A DNA stretch of 64,000 nucleotides from Caldilinea sp. CFX5 (GCA_021405325.1 QWII01000022.1:47371-111370); one strand, 5' to 3'; counted from the first letter of the stretch, positions 35,235 through 44,702 are shown. Notes: a model not told the origin generated them from the letters alone. Translations and numbers: made by a program.

Positions 35235-35250
35235 CACCACTACTACCTCT

Positions 35251-36039
35251 TTAATCCTGCTTAAACAACGGCTGCCCTTCACGCCGCTCGCGATACCCCT
35301 TCACCACCAACCCTGGTCGACCAAAACTCTGGCCGCGCGTCTGGGCATTCTGTGGGTCGCGATAGCCGACGCGCACCATACGCCGCGGCTGCTTGGTCGT
35401 GTTGATATAGGAACCATGAATGGTGTTGATATTAAAGACTACCACGTCCCCACGCTTGGCGGAAACCGGTACGGTCTCTTCTAATTTGTAAAGATCCGTC
35501 GGCAGATGGGGAGAACAGGGGCCGGCCTCAGTCTGCGTGATATGTTTTAACGCGCCCAGTTTGTGCGAACCGGCCAGGAAGCGAATTTCGCCATTCTCGT
35601 GGAAGGTGTCATCCAGATGCACCAGCACATCGACATAGCTGTCATTGGTGTGTTCATAGAAGGGCTGATCCTGGTGCATGGGGAAGGGGTGGCCCGACTG
35701 CGGCGGCTTGATGTGCATGGTCGAGTGGTGCAACTCCACGTTGGGGCCGATCAGGTCGCTGATCGCTTGGGCTAGGCGCGGGTGGGTCACGGCGCGACAC
35801 CACGCCGCCGAGTAGAAATGAAGATCGTGCATGGCGGTCAGCTTGACCTTCTTCTCCGTCTCCGGGTCCATGTACGCTTGACGCCAGGGGCCAGTCCAGC
35901 CAGCACTGGTGATCGCCCAGTCCTGCACCAGGCGATCCAGTTCGTTGGCTAATTCATCGGTTTCGGCTGGCGTAAAGACCTGCGGGATTCGTAAATAGCC
36001 CTGTTCGTGATAGAAGTTGATCTGTTCTTGGGTAAGCAT
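35251..36039 (-). CDS. Phytanoyl-CoA dioxygenase (PhyH) family protein
   Basis: This 262-residue Fe(II)/2-oxoglutarate-dependent oxygenase has the metal-binding HxD in PFPMHQDQPFYEH and the distal His in NINTIHGSYINTT, followed by the 2-oxoglutarate-binding Arg (PRRMVRVGYRDP). The N terminus (FYHEQGYLRIPQVFTPAET) is typical of PhyH proteins. The substrate is not predictable; members hydroxylate lipids, amino acids or secondary metabolites. An excellent RBS (AGGAGGAATTG) precedes the ATG at 36039. Confidence 0.88.
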   Translation of the reverse strand: MLTQEQINFYHEQGYLRIPQVFTPAETDELANELDRLVQDWAITSAGWTGPWRQAYMDPETEKKVKLTAMHDLHFYSAAWCRAVTHPRLAQAISDLIGPNVELHHSTMHIKPPQSGHPFPMHQDQPFYEHTNDSYVDVLVHLDDTFHENGEIRFLAGSHKLGALKHITQTEAGPCSPHLPTDLYKLEETVPVSAKRGDVVVFNINTIHGSYINTTKQPRRMVRVGYRDPQNAQTRGQSFGRPGLVVKGYRERREGQPLFKQD

Positions 36040-36205
36040 CAATTCCTCCTGCGTTATCTGGCTGAATGACAGATGATTCAGCGTTTCTATTTATTACTAT
36101 AATCGTCATGATAGTTAGCAAAACGCAAGCAAACCATGTGACGATTCCACGATATAATCTCATCAGCAGCCCGAATGCGTCAACAGAAGAGAGGAAGGTA
36201 TTGTT

Positions 36206-39200
36206 ATGAGCCAGGTTGACAATGGTCAACGGCCAAACGCTGCAATGACAGTCGCCCTACGCGCCATGGTCATTGTGCTACTGACCGTGTTATTACAGTT
36301 CTGTTTTCATCGCACCCTCTTCGCCGCCCCGCCACCGCCCGTCCAGCATTTTTATGTACCCTTGCCGGAGGATCAGATTTATCATGCCCTCAAATCGATC
36401 TATCCGAGCAACCAAACTTGTCCCGCCTTTGGTGAAAATGTCGCCAACCCTATCCATACGTACATTTCCATCTCCGTCATCTCGGATAATACCATCCTCT
36501 ATTATGATCATTGGGAGGATGGCTTTGAGATCGATGTGACGCGCCCACAACAGACAACGACCAAAATCTGGGGCGACGGCAATCTGGCCAATGGCGCGCC
36601 GCCGGGAGTCCCCAGTGATTTGATCAAGCCTGATACGGTGATTGTTCTCAATAACCCGGTTGACATCAATACGTTGCGCAGCGTCATCGATTTTGATGGC
36701 GGCGACCGCATTTCGTCCAGCAACCTGATCGCCGTGACGCGCGCCGGTTGGGCTACCGGCTCCAGCACCCTCCTGGCCGATGCAGTAGAAGTATACGATA
36801 CCAACAGTTGGGGCGCTACTTTTGAAACGCCTGTCGGTGAAAATCTGAATTACAACCAACTCTTTGAATATAGCTCCGTCGTCGTCATGGCCGCCACCAA
36901 CAACACAACCGTGACGGTAGATTTTAATGGCGACGGCGCGCTCGATGGCTTTACCGTTCTCAATCAGGGACAGAGCTATCATGTTACCAAGAGCGCACTG
37001 GGCACGATCAGCGTCGGCACCAAAATCGCTGCCAGCGGGCCGGTGCAAGTCTATATGATGACCGGCGACATCTGTGATAATTACGAAGCACGTTGGTACA
37101 CCCTCTATCCCACCGAACGTTGGAGCAGCAGCTATTACAACCCTGTCGGCACACCAGCCGGTGATGGCACGACTGTCTTCCTCTACAATCCAACCACCAG
37201 CGCCCTTGCTGTCCAGTGGGAAACTGCCGCCGGGGCGCAACCGGCCATCAACGTGGCGCCGCGCAGCACAAATCAGGTGGTTGTGCCCAACAATTCCGGT
37301 TCGCACTTCTTTACGACCAACAACACCCCATTTCTAGCCGTGACGGCGGTTGACTCGGATGAGCCGGCCAACTCGAACGCCCAGGCCGACTGGGGCTTTA
37401 CCCTGGTGCCGCAGCGTATGTTGACCTCCCAGATCCTGGTCGGCTGGGGCGCCGGTCGCAACCCGTTGAGCAACGTCAATCCCAATGAAAATGGCAGTCC
37501 CGTCTGGGTGATGCCGGTCTTTACCAATGGCGTCACCGGGCCGGCGCCCATCTGTGTCGATTATGATGGCGACAATGTCGGCCCGCTGACTGACAGCCAG
37601 GGCCTGCGCTATGACCAGTTGTTGAGCCTCAACCAATTCCAGTCGGCCAGGGTTTTTGACGGCGACGGCGACCAGACCGGCATGATTCTCTATGTCTGCA
37701 ATCTCGCCCCCAGCGCTATCCTCAACGTCAAGTTGGCCGCCGCTTGGGGCCAAGACCCGACCCGCGCCTCTGCCGGCGAACCGGGGCTGGATTTAGGCAC
37801 CACGGCGCCACCGGCCGCATCCTTCGCCGTTGGCAAAGCCGCCGATCTCTTTGCCGATCGCGACAATGACGGCAATGCCAGCCCCGGCGACACCCTGCTC
37901 TACACCATCGTCATCCGCAACACGGCGCGCGTCCCGCTGGACAACGTCATCCTGCGCGATGATGTGCCGCTGCATACCACCTACGTCCTCAACACAACCG
38001 TCTTTAACAACAACGGCAGCGTTGCGCCTTTGTCCGACAAGGCAACCGGCACCCCTTTCCCACTGGATGAAGGCGGCGTCAATTTGGGAACACTGCCGGT
38101 GCGTGGCGTCTTTACCGTCACCTTCCAGGCGCTGATTGACAATCCTATCGCCGCCGGCGTCACCCGCATCCGCAATGTGGCGATTGTCACCGCTAACGAT
38201 GAAGAGAAGCAAGCCGAGGTGGAGACGCCCATTGATCTCGATCCCATCCTGACCATCCAAAAATTGACCAATGGCGAAGATGCCAACACGGCGCCGGGGC
38301 CGACCATTCGGGTGGGAGCGCCAGTGACCTGGACCTACATTGTGCGCAATACCGGCCCAGTCACCGCCACCAACATCAGCGTGACCGACAATATCGCCGG
38401 TGTAACACCGGTCTATGTGAGTGGTGATGTAAATAACAACAGCGTGTTGGAACAGAACGAAACTTGGCTCTACCGTGCGACTGGTGTCGCCGTTGCCGGT
38501 CAATATAGCAACATCGGCACGGTGCGCGGCGCCGGTCCGGACGGCGATGTTGTCACAGCGCAAGATCCCAGCCATTACTTTGGTCAGGCGCGAGCCGAGA
38601 TTCAACTGGTGAAAACGCCGTCGCGCACCGTAGTGAACCGGGGCGAAACGGCCGTGTACACCTATACCGTCACCAACAACGGCGATGTACCACTGCGCCA
38701 GATCACGCTGGTTGATGACAAGTGCAGTCCCGTCACCTTTGTCCGTGGCGATACCAATGGCGATAGCATTCTCGACCTGACTGAGCGGTGGATCTATACT
38801 TGTTCGGCCGTTATCATCCAGACTACCACCAACATCGCCGTCGTCACCGGGCGCGACCCGGCCAACAATGTGGTGACGGATCAGGATCAGGCGACAGTCT
38901 TTGTACATATCTACTTCCTGCCGCTCATCATCACGCCGCCGCCACCACCGACCCCCTGCCCGCCGCCCAATGGCTGTCCACTGCCTGGCGTCGATCATCT
39001 CAAGGGCATTGCCGTACATGAAGGGCGCAACCTGCTCTATATCACCAGTCGCGACAACGATCGCCTGGTGGTAGTCGATGTGCAGACCAGCAAGGTGATT
39101 TCACAGACTGCCACCGGCGACCAACCATGGGGTGTCGTCATTAATGAAAACACTGGTCGGGTCTATGTGAGCAACTATGGCAGTGGTGATGTCTGGATCT

Positions 39201-39907
39201 ATAACGCCGTCTCGCTGCAACTGCTGGGCAAGGTGGCCGTCGGCGGCAACCCGGCGCTCATGGAGATCCTGCCAGCTTTGGATACGGTCTTTGTCACTGT
39301 GCGCAACGGCAGCCGCATTGCTGTCATTCAAGGGCTGGTGCGGACACAAGATTTGTCGTCGGGCGGCTCCGGTCCCTTTGGCATTGCTGCTGATCCGGGC
39401 AACAATCGCGTCTTTGTCGGCCACCGCGATTCGCGCCATCTGGCGGAGATCCGGCAGGTCAACGGCGCCTGGCAGAGCAAGAGCGTTACCCTCACGCCGG
39501 AAGGGACGACACCCTTTGAGATGGCCTACAACGCGGCCCGTAACCGTCTCTATGTAGTTTATGCCGATGCCGCCGGCAAGTGGTTTGTCGATAGTTGGAA
39601 GCCGGAAACAAACGCTCTGTGGGGCCGTGAGCGCACCATCCCAGTAGGTGACGGCGGCGCCGTCGCTGCCCCCGAAGTCGGTGGCGCCGGGTTGGTTTTC
39701 AATCCGACAACGGGGCGGCTCTTCAATGTCAACACCGCAGCAGGTACGCTCACCGTGATTAACGGCAACAGCGAAACCGTGTTGACGACAATTGCGGTGG
39801 GCGCTGATCCCTTCCCGGTGGCGGTCAACACCCGTACCAATGTGGTCTTCGTCGGCTTGCGCAGCAAAAACGCGCTGATCAAGATCGACGATAGCTTCGG
39901 TCAATAA
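36206..39907 (+). CDS. Secreted DUF11-repeat and YVTN-propeller surface protein
   Basis: This 1233-residue exported protein has a signal/anchor segment (VALRAMVIVLLTVLLQF). A large N-terminal beta-rich region (about 50-530) is of uncertain family. Three DUF11-type beta-sandwich repeats start near residues 540, 682 and 799 (DTLLYTIVIRNTARVPLDNV; VTWTYIVRNTGPVTATNI; AVYTYTVTNNGDVPLRQI). Next come VHIYFLPLIITP and a short Pro-rich linker, then a YVTN-type beta-propeller (about 930-1233; GRVYVSNYGSGDVWIYNAVS). It is probably cell-surface attached. GAGAGGAAGG precedes the ATG. It is a candidate adhesin or sheath component. Confidence 0.85.
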   Translation: MSQVDNGQRPNAAMTVALRAMVIVLLTVLLQFCFHRTLFAAPPPPVQHFYVPLPEDQIYHALKSIYPSNQTCPAFGENVANPIHTYISISVISDNTILYYDHWEDGFEIDVTRPQQTTTKIWGDGNLANGAPPGVPSDLIKPDTVIVLNNPVDINTLRSVIDFDGGDRISSSNLIAVTRAGWATGSSTLLADAVEVYDTNSWGATFETPVGENLNYNQLFEYSSVVVMAATNNTTVTVDFNGDGALDGFTVLNQGQSYHVTKSALGTISVGTKIAASGPVQVYMMTGDICDNYEARWYTLYPTERWSSSYYNPVGTPAGDGTTVFLYNPTTSALAVQWETAAGAQPAINVAPRSTNQVVVPNNSGSHFFTTNNTPFLAVTAVDSDEPANSNAQADWGFTLVPQRMLTSQILVGWGAGRNPLSNVNPNENGSPVWVMPVFTNGVTGPAPICVDYDGDNVGPLTDSQGLRYDQLLSLNQFQSARVFDGDGDQTGMILYVCNLAPSAILNVKLAAAWGQDPTRASAGEPGLDLGTTAPPAASFAVGKAADLFADRDNDGNASPGDTLLYTIVIRNTARVPLDNVILRDDVPLHTTYVLNTTVFNNNGSVAPLSDKATGTPFPLDEGGVNLGTLPVRGVFTVTFQALIDNPIAAGVTRIRNVAIVTANDEEKQAEVETPIDLDPILTIQKLTNGEDANTAPGPTIRVGAPVTWTYIVRNTGPVTATNISVTDNIAGVTPVYVSGDVNNNSVLEQNETWLYRATGVAVAGQYSNIGTVRGAGPDGDVVTAQDPSHYFGQARAEIQLVKTPSRTVVNRGETAVYTYTVTNNGDVPLRQITLVDDKCSPVTFVRGDTNGDSILDLTERWIYTCSAVIIQTTTNIAVVTGRDPANNVVTDQDQATVFVHIYFLPLIITPPPPPTPCPPPNGCPLPGVDHLKGIAVHEGRNLLYITSRDNDRLVVVDVQTSKVISQTATGDQPWGVVINENTGRVYVSNYGSGDVWIYNAVSLQLLGKVAVGGNPALMEILPALDTVFVTVRNGSRIAVIQGLVRTQDLSSGGSGPFGIAADPGNNRVFVGHRDSRHLAEIRQVNGAWQSKSVTLTPEGTTPFEMAYNAARNRLYVVYADAAGKWFVDSWKPETNALWGRERTIPVGDGGAVAAPEVGGAGLVFNPTTGRLFNVNTAAGTLTVINGNSETVLTTIAVGADPFPVAVNTRTNVVFVGLRSKNALIKIDDSFGQ

Positions 39908-39919
39908 AAAATCACTGCT

Positions 39920-39980
39920 TAACCGCAAAGACGCAAAGCACGCGAAGGAAATCTTCGCGTGCTTTGCGTCTTTGCGGTTA
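39920..39980. terminator. Perfect 28-base hairpin
   Basis: TAACCGCAAAGACGCAAAGC... (39920-39947) pairs without mismatch with 39953-39980 around a 5-base loop (GAAAT). The CGCAAAGACGCAAAG core is a repeat seen in many bacterial genomes, so this may be a family element that also acts as terminator of the DUF11/YVTN gene. The amidase gene follows on the same strand. Confidence 0.75.
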
Positions 39981-40129
39981 AAAATTCTTTGGTTTCTGTG
40001 CGCGCTGTTGGTTGTTTATTTACTTAAAACTTACTGGCTTACCCATAAAAGCAATCAAGCCTTTACAGAAGCTTGGTTGGCATTGGACAAAATTCCATAA
40101 AACGCTCTTCTATGCTATAGTCAGCATTT

Positions 40130-41452
40130 ATGGAAACCAACAGTACGCCACCATCAGTCCATGCTTTGGCGCAGGCGATTCGGACAAAAGAACGTTCTGT
40201 CGAAGAAGTGGTAACCACCTATTTGACGCAAATTGCCGCCGTCAATCCGCAGATCAATGCTGTGATTCAACTCGCCCCGAAGGCGCTGGCGCAAGCTCGC
40301 CAGGCGGATCAGGATCTGGCGAATGGCATTGTGCGTGGCCCGCTGCATGGTGTGCCATTTACGGTGAAGGATGTCTTTGCCACGGCGAACTTGGTTAGCC
40401 CACTTGACCAACGCTTGCGGCAACGGTTTCCCACCACGGATGCCACGGTTGTCAGTCGTCTCCGCGCCGCCGGCGCCATCCTGCTGGGCAAGACCAATTG
40501 CCCCCCCAATGGCAGCGGCAGTGACACGGAAAACGCCATCTGTGGCCGCACGCTCAACCCGCATGATCTCACGCGTACACCGGGCGGCAGCAGCGGCGGC
40601 GAGGCGGCGTTGATCGCCGCCGGCGCTTCCCCCTTTGGTCTAGGCAGCGATGTGCGGGGCGGTCTACGCGTGCCGGCCCATTACTGTGGCGTGACAAGCC
40701 TGAAACCGACGACAGGTCGTATTCCCAATACCGGCGTCTATAACCAACCCGGCGGCCTGAGTGACGCACGCAGCCAAAGCGGTCTTCTTGCGCAGAGTGT
40801 TGAAGATGTAGGCTTACTGCTGCCCCTGTTGCTCGGGGTTGACTATGAGGACAGCGGCGTCATTCCCATGCCCTGGCGCAACCCGGCGGCGGTACGACCG
40901 GAAAAACTCAAAGTCGCCTACTTTATATCTGACCCGCTTTCGCCCGTCACCGAGGAGATCCGCCATGCGGTTGGCGCCGCCGCCCAGGCATTGGCACGGG
41001 CGCGTGTCACCCTCGAAGTAGCGCGACCCACCGATTTTGTCGCCGCCGGGCGGGAAATTGATGCCTTCTGGCAAGATCTGGCCGGGGCGCCGGGGCGCAC
41101 TGTCGTTGAATTTTATGCCATGTGGGACAATTTCCGCACCCATCTGCTCCAATTCATGCAACCCTATGATGCCCTACTCTGCCCAGTCACGCATCAAGGT
41201 GCGCCGTTGATCCAGGAACGTGACCCGCGGCGCTTTGATTATACCGTTCCCTTCAGCTTAACCGGTTATCCCTGTGTTGTAACGCCGGTGGCGGTCAACG
41301 CGGCTGGGCTGCCCTTGGGCGTCCAGATCGTGGCCCACCCCTGGCGTGAAGATATTGCCCTCACCCTAGCCCACCTATTGGAACAGGAATATAGACCCTA
41401 TGTTGCTCGGAAACAAACGAAGGAAACAGAGTCAACCGCAAAACGCACATAA
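40130..41452 (+). CDS. Amidase signature-family protein lacking the nucleophile serine
   Basis: This 440-residue protein belongs to the amidase signature family (GatA/FAAH fold) by GVPFTVKDVF (catalytic Lys80) and TPGGSSGGEAALIAAG (cis-Ser154/155). The nucleophile motif, normally G-[ST]-D-x-G-G-S-[IL]-R, reads GSDVRGGLRVPAHYCG here: the catalytic serine is replaced by Gly178 and the first glycine by Arg176. It is therefore probably not an ordinary amidase, though the fold is intact. The start at 40130 has no good RBS and may be leaderless. It overlaps the next gene by 53 bases. Confidence 0.85.
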   Translation: METNSTPPSVHALAQAIRTKERSVEEVVTTYLTQIAAVNPQINAVIQLAPKALAQARQADQDLANGIVRGPLHGVPFTVKDVFATANLVSPLDQRLRQRFPTTDATVVSRLRAAGAILLGKTNCPPNGSGSDTENAICGRTLNPHDLTRTPGGSSGGEAALIAAGASPFGLGSDVRGGLRVPAHYCGVTSLKPTTGRIPNTGVYNQPGGLSDARSQSGLLAQSVEDVGLLLPLLLGVDYEDSGVIPMPWRNPAAVRPEKLKVAYFISDPLSPVTEEIRHAVGAAAQALARARVTLEVARPTDFVAAGREIDAFWQDLAGAPGRTVVEFYAMWDNFRTHLLQFMQPYDALLCPVTHQGAPLIQERDPRRFDYTVPFSLTGYPCVVTPVAVNAAGLPLGVQIVAHPWREDIALTLAHLLEQEYRPYVARKQTKETESTAKRT

Positions 41453-43508
41453 ACTTTGGTACTGCTTCGTGCTGATCAGCGCCCTTCTGCTGTCGGCTGG
41501 CCCATCCGCCCATGCCACGTCCGGCCGACAGAACGTTGCCGTGATTTATGATGTGATCGAAGACAGTAAAAGGCAAGATACCATCACGGTTGTGGGTGCT
41601 GGCGCAAGTGTTACGCTGGCAGACATCGTCGCGGGCATTGGGGCGAAGAACAATACGAATTGCACTGACGGTTCAGGTAAACCTGTAAAGTGTTTGGATA
41701 ATTTGAGCAATAATCAGTGGCAACTGAATGCGAACTTGTTGATTGGGGAAGGCGTCACCTTGACTCTTTCACCGGCCACCGGCGTCACCGAGTTGCGCCT
41801 GCGCAGTGATAGCAATGGGGGCGTCACCAGCAGCGCCGTCGAGGAGATCGATAGCATTGCCGCCATCAACTACAAAACCTTTGTCTATCTCAAAACCGAA
41901 AGCGGTACGATGGTGATTGACGGCGTCAAAGTCCAATCCTGGGACCCCGCCACCAATGCCCCGGACAGCAACTACAGCAACGGTCGCGCCTATATTTTGG
42001 CGAAATTTGCCGCCACCCTCAAGGTCTACAATGCCGACATTGGCTACCTGGGGTCAGCCGACGGGGAAAGCTACGGCATCTCCTGGCGCGACAATGACGG
42101 TAGCGACAATGTCCTGCGCACCCGCGTCACCGGGGAGATGATCAACAGCAAGGTTCACCATAACTACTATGGCATCTACACCTATCAAGCCCAGAATATG
42201 ACCTTTCGGGGCAACGAGTTTTACAGCAATGTGCGTTATGGCTTTGACCCGCACGATTATTCCCATCACATCTTGGTCGAAAATAATATCGCGCGTGACA
42301 ACGGCGCTCATGGTTTTATCATCTCGCGCGGCTGCAATAACTTTATCTTTCGCAATAATAAATCTTTTAACAATCGTGACCCTGGCGCTAACCTCGCGCA
42401 CGGCTTTATGCTTGATCCTGGCGGCGCCGGCATTAACAAGCCCCAGGTCTCTTCTTCCAACAACCTTTTTGAGAACAACGAAGCCTATGGCAACGAAGGC
42501 TATGGGATGCGTATCCTTGGCTCCGGCGATAATGAGATTCGCAACAACTACTTCCATCATAATGATACGGGCATGACCGTCGATGGCGCCGGGGTGGCCT
42601 CGGCCAGTGATCGGAATCTGATTCATGGCAACCGCATCGAGGAAAATACCAAAGCCGGCATCTTTGTGCGCGAGGCGTATCAAAACCGCATTTTCAACAA
42701 CACCATCAAATTAAACCAGGGTGATGGGGTGGATATCCGTAAATCGAACGAGAATGAATTCACCGGCAACACCCTCTTTGGCAACGGTGATCATGGCGTT
42801 TTTCTGAGCGAGGGGTCGAAACAAAACTTTTTCCAGGGTAACACCATCCAGGGCAACAAAAGTTACGGCATCAGCGTTGCCGGGTCTACCACCACCGGCA
42901 ACCGCTGGTCACAAAACCTGATCTTCGGCAATCAGCTTGGTGGAATCGAAGGCAGCACTCAACTGTTGGCCGCCCCGGTGCTACAAACCATCACCGACAA
43001 TAGTGTTACTGGTCAGGCCAAAGCCGGCGTCACGGTCGAACTCTTCGGCGACAATGGCGGTCAAGGGCAATTCTTTCTCGGTCAGCTCCCAGCCGGCAGC
43101 GATGGTCGCTTTACCTTTACCAACAACAGCGGCTGGGTTGCAACCAATGTAACGGCGATTGCCGTCGAGGGGACGACCAACGCCTCGGCCTTCAGCGCAC
43201 CACTGCCGGTGGGCAATGTCACCTTACCCACCCCCACCAACACGGCAACCCCCACGCCAACCGTTACTGAGGTAGCTACCAGCACCCCAACGCCAACCGG
43301 AACCTTGCTTGCTCCTGTCACCGCCACACTAACGGTGGCGCCCTCGGTCACAGGTACAGCCACGCCAACCCCAACGGCAACACCGACCGGGACGCTCACA
43401 CCAGGTATCACGCCAACCCTTACCCCAACCGCAACGCCGACCGCCGTCAGCACGCCCGGCGGCACTGGTGCGAACTATCGCCTGTACTTGCCGACAGTTC
43501 GTAAGTAG
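41400..43508 (+). CDS. Secreted parallel beta-helix protein, mannuronan C5-epimerase-like
   Basis: This 702-residue exported protein has a signal peptide with a long basic n-region (CFVLISALLLSAGPSAHA). Residues about 160-540 form right-handed beta-helix repeats (NNYFHHNDTGMTVDGAG, NRIEENTKAGIFVREA, NTIKLNQGDGVDIRKS). The DPHD motif at 283-286 (VRYGFDPHDYSHH) is the catalytic signature of AlgG/AlgE-type mannuronan epimerases, so a polysaccharide epimerase or lyase role is likely. A Thr/Pro stalk and a terminal YRLYLPTVRK motif complete it. AGGAA precedes the ATG, which lies inside the end of the amidase gene. Confidence 0.85.
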   Translation: MLLGNKRRKQSQPQNAHKLWYCFVLISALLLSAGPSAHATSGRQNVAVIYDVIEDSKRQDTITVVGAGASVTLADIVAGIGAKNNTNCTDGSGKPVKCLDNLSNNQWQLNANLLIGEGVTLTLSPATGVTELRLRSDSNGGVTSSAVEEIDSIAAINYKTFVYLKTESGTMVIDGVKVQSWDPATNAPDSNYSNGRAYILAKFAATLKVYNADIGYLGSADGESYGISWRDNDGSDNVLRTRVTGEMINSKVHHNYYGIYTYQAQNMTFRGNEFYSNVRYGFDPHDYSHHILVENNIARDNGAHGFIISRGCNNFIFRNNKSFNNRDPGANLAHGFMLDPGGAGINKPQVSSSNNLFENNEAYGNEGYGMRILGSGDNEIRNNYFHHNDTGMTVDGAGVASASDRNLIHGNRIEENTKAGIFVREAYQNRIFNNTIKLNQGDGVDIRKSNENEFTGNTLFGNGDHGVFLSEGSKQNFFQGNTIQGNKSYGISVAGSTTTGNRWSQNLIFGNQLGGIEGSTQLLAAPVLQTITDNSVTGQAKAGVTVELFGDNGGQGQFFLGQLPAGSDGRFTFTNNSGWVATNVTAIAVEGTTNASAFSAPLPVGNVTLPTPTNTATPTPTVTEVATSTPTPTGTLLAPVTATLTVAPSVTGTATPTPTATPTGTLTPGITPTLTPTATPTAVSTPGGTGANYRLYLPTVRK

Positions 43509-43517
43509 AATTTATTT

Positions 43518-43565
43518 TAACCACGTACAAATGCGGCGTGCGCACGCCGCATTTGTACGTGGTTA
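43518..43565. terminator. Perfect 48-base palindrome without loop
   Basis: The sequence from TAACCACGTACAAATGCGGC to its complement at 43565 is an exact 24+24 base palindrome with no spacer. It lies nine bases after the epimerase-like gene and before the convergent Uma2 gene. A palindrome without a spacer forms a hairpin less easily in RNA, so a cruciform or protein-binding role is also possible. Confidence 0.7.
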
Positions 43566-43679
43566 GGATTCTTTCTGGACTAGTCGCCGCTTTTCGATCA
43601 GAAAAACCATCATGCATTACTGACCGTTGGTGTGGTGGCAACCCACACCCAAGCCGCCAGCTACGTTCGCGATGTTGGC

Positions 43680-44702
43680 TCACTGTAAGCCATAGCGACT
43701 TTTTAACGCCTGCAACTCCGCTTCAGCCGCCAGGCGTGCCGCGGTTTCAGCTTCAGCCCGTTCAGTTGCCGCCGCGGCTTGGGCCTCGGCTAAGGTACGG
43801 GCTTGAGCTTCGGCGTTAGCACGTTCGGTCTCAGCCGCAGCACGTTCGGCTTCAGCCGCAGCACGTTCGGCTTCGACCGCGGCACGCGCACGTTCCGCTT
43901 CGGCCTGAGCGATCAACTCGTCACTGCTCAAGAGCCGTTGTCCTGTTGCGCTATCGTAAACCTCGATGCGGGTGCGGTTCACGGCAACAAAGCGTAGACC
44001 AACCGTGGCAAAGGCAATGCCGCCTTGGGGGTCAGCCGGCAAGCGCCGATAGAAGGGGCCGGCATCCAAACGGTAGCCGATCAATGCCCATGGTTCGCTG
44101 GCGTCGTTCAAAATGTCAATAATCAAATATTCGCGGATTCCCAGCGCGGCATAGTAGAGCGGTTTGACCAGTAGATCCTCCCGCCGTGTGTCCTCGGAGG
44201 TAACTTCGATGATAAAGGTCGGCAGCGGGCCATCGCGCCCTACCCGATAAGATTTTTCGTTGGCCGGAAAGCGCCCACCAGGAAAAGCAACGATGTCCGG
44301 GCTTTTCGGGGTAACGCCGCGCACGCCCCACAGCACCAACACATCGTGGAGGATCAGCCACGCCCGTGCGCCGAGGTAGGTGTGCAACATGGTATACAAC
44401 AGGCCGGTCAACAGATTGTGCATGGGGCTTTGCGCCATGTAGACAACTCCGATATCTTCTTCGGTTGGGAAAAGAATGTCGCGCAGCGTTAGGGGCATCT
44501 GGTGAAATTCGCCGGTAACGGGATCACAGACCGTGCGCCAGCCGGACTCCAACGGGAAGGTCGGCAAGGTTGACGCCATCTCATGCGCCCCATTGGTTGA
44601 CGAACTGACACCTGCGTCGTACTCTACGCCATTGTCAATCGCTGGGGGCAATGGCTGTGACGGCACTGTCAGCACGGGTGGCTCGATCACTTTTGTACTC
44701 AT
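43680..44702 (-). CDS. Uma2-family protein with long Ala/Glu coiled-coil tail
   Basis: This 340-residue protein has a central Uma2 domain (KSPDIVAFPGG for the PD motif, LPTFIIEVTSEDTRREDL for the E-x-E strand, YAALGIREYLIIDILND). About 75 residues at the end form an almost perfect heptad-like repeat of A, E and R (AAAEAERAAAETERANAEAQ and similar), a probable extended coiled coil. The N-terminal ~45 residues are Pro/Ser-rich. The second Uma2 copy in the window (25797-26528) lacks this tail. GAGGAGAGCC precedes the ATG. Confidence 0.85.
   Translation of the reverse strand: MSTKVIEPPVLTVPSQPLPPAIDNGVEYDAGVSSSTNGAHEMASTLPTFPLESGWRTVCDPVTGEFHQMPLTLRDILFPTEEDIGVVYMAQSPMHNLLTGLLYTMLHTYLGARAWLILHDVLVLWGVRGVTPKSPDIVAFPGGRFPANEKSYRVGRDGPLPTFIIEVTSEDTRREDLLVKPLYYAALGIREYLIIDILNDASEPWALIGYRLDAGPFYRRLPADPQGGIAFATVGLRFVAVNRTRIEVYDSATGQRLLSSDELIAQAEAERARAAVEAERAAAEAERAAAETERANAEAQARTLAEAQAAAATERAEAETAARLAAEAELQALKSRYGLQ

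Noticed and set aside
37793..39019. Reverse-strand open frame of 408 codons inside the DUF11/YVTN gene
   Set aside because: It is antisense to a long, domain-rich gene with an RBS and signal peptide. The frame lacks an RBS and recognisable domains.
40083..40121. Candidate promoter (TTGGAC and TATAGT) before the amidase
   Set aside because: The spacing between the two boxes (27 bases) is too long, and the better-spaced -35 candidate matches poorly.
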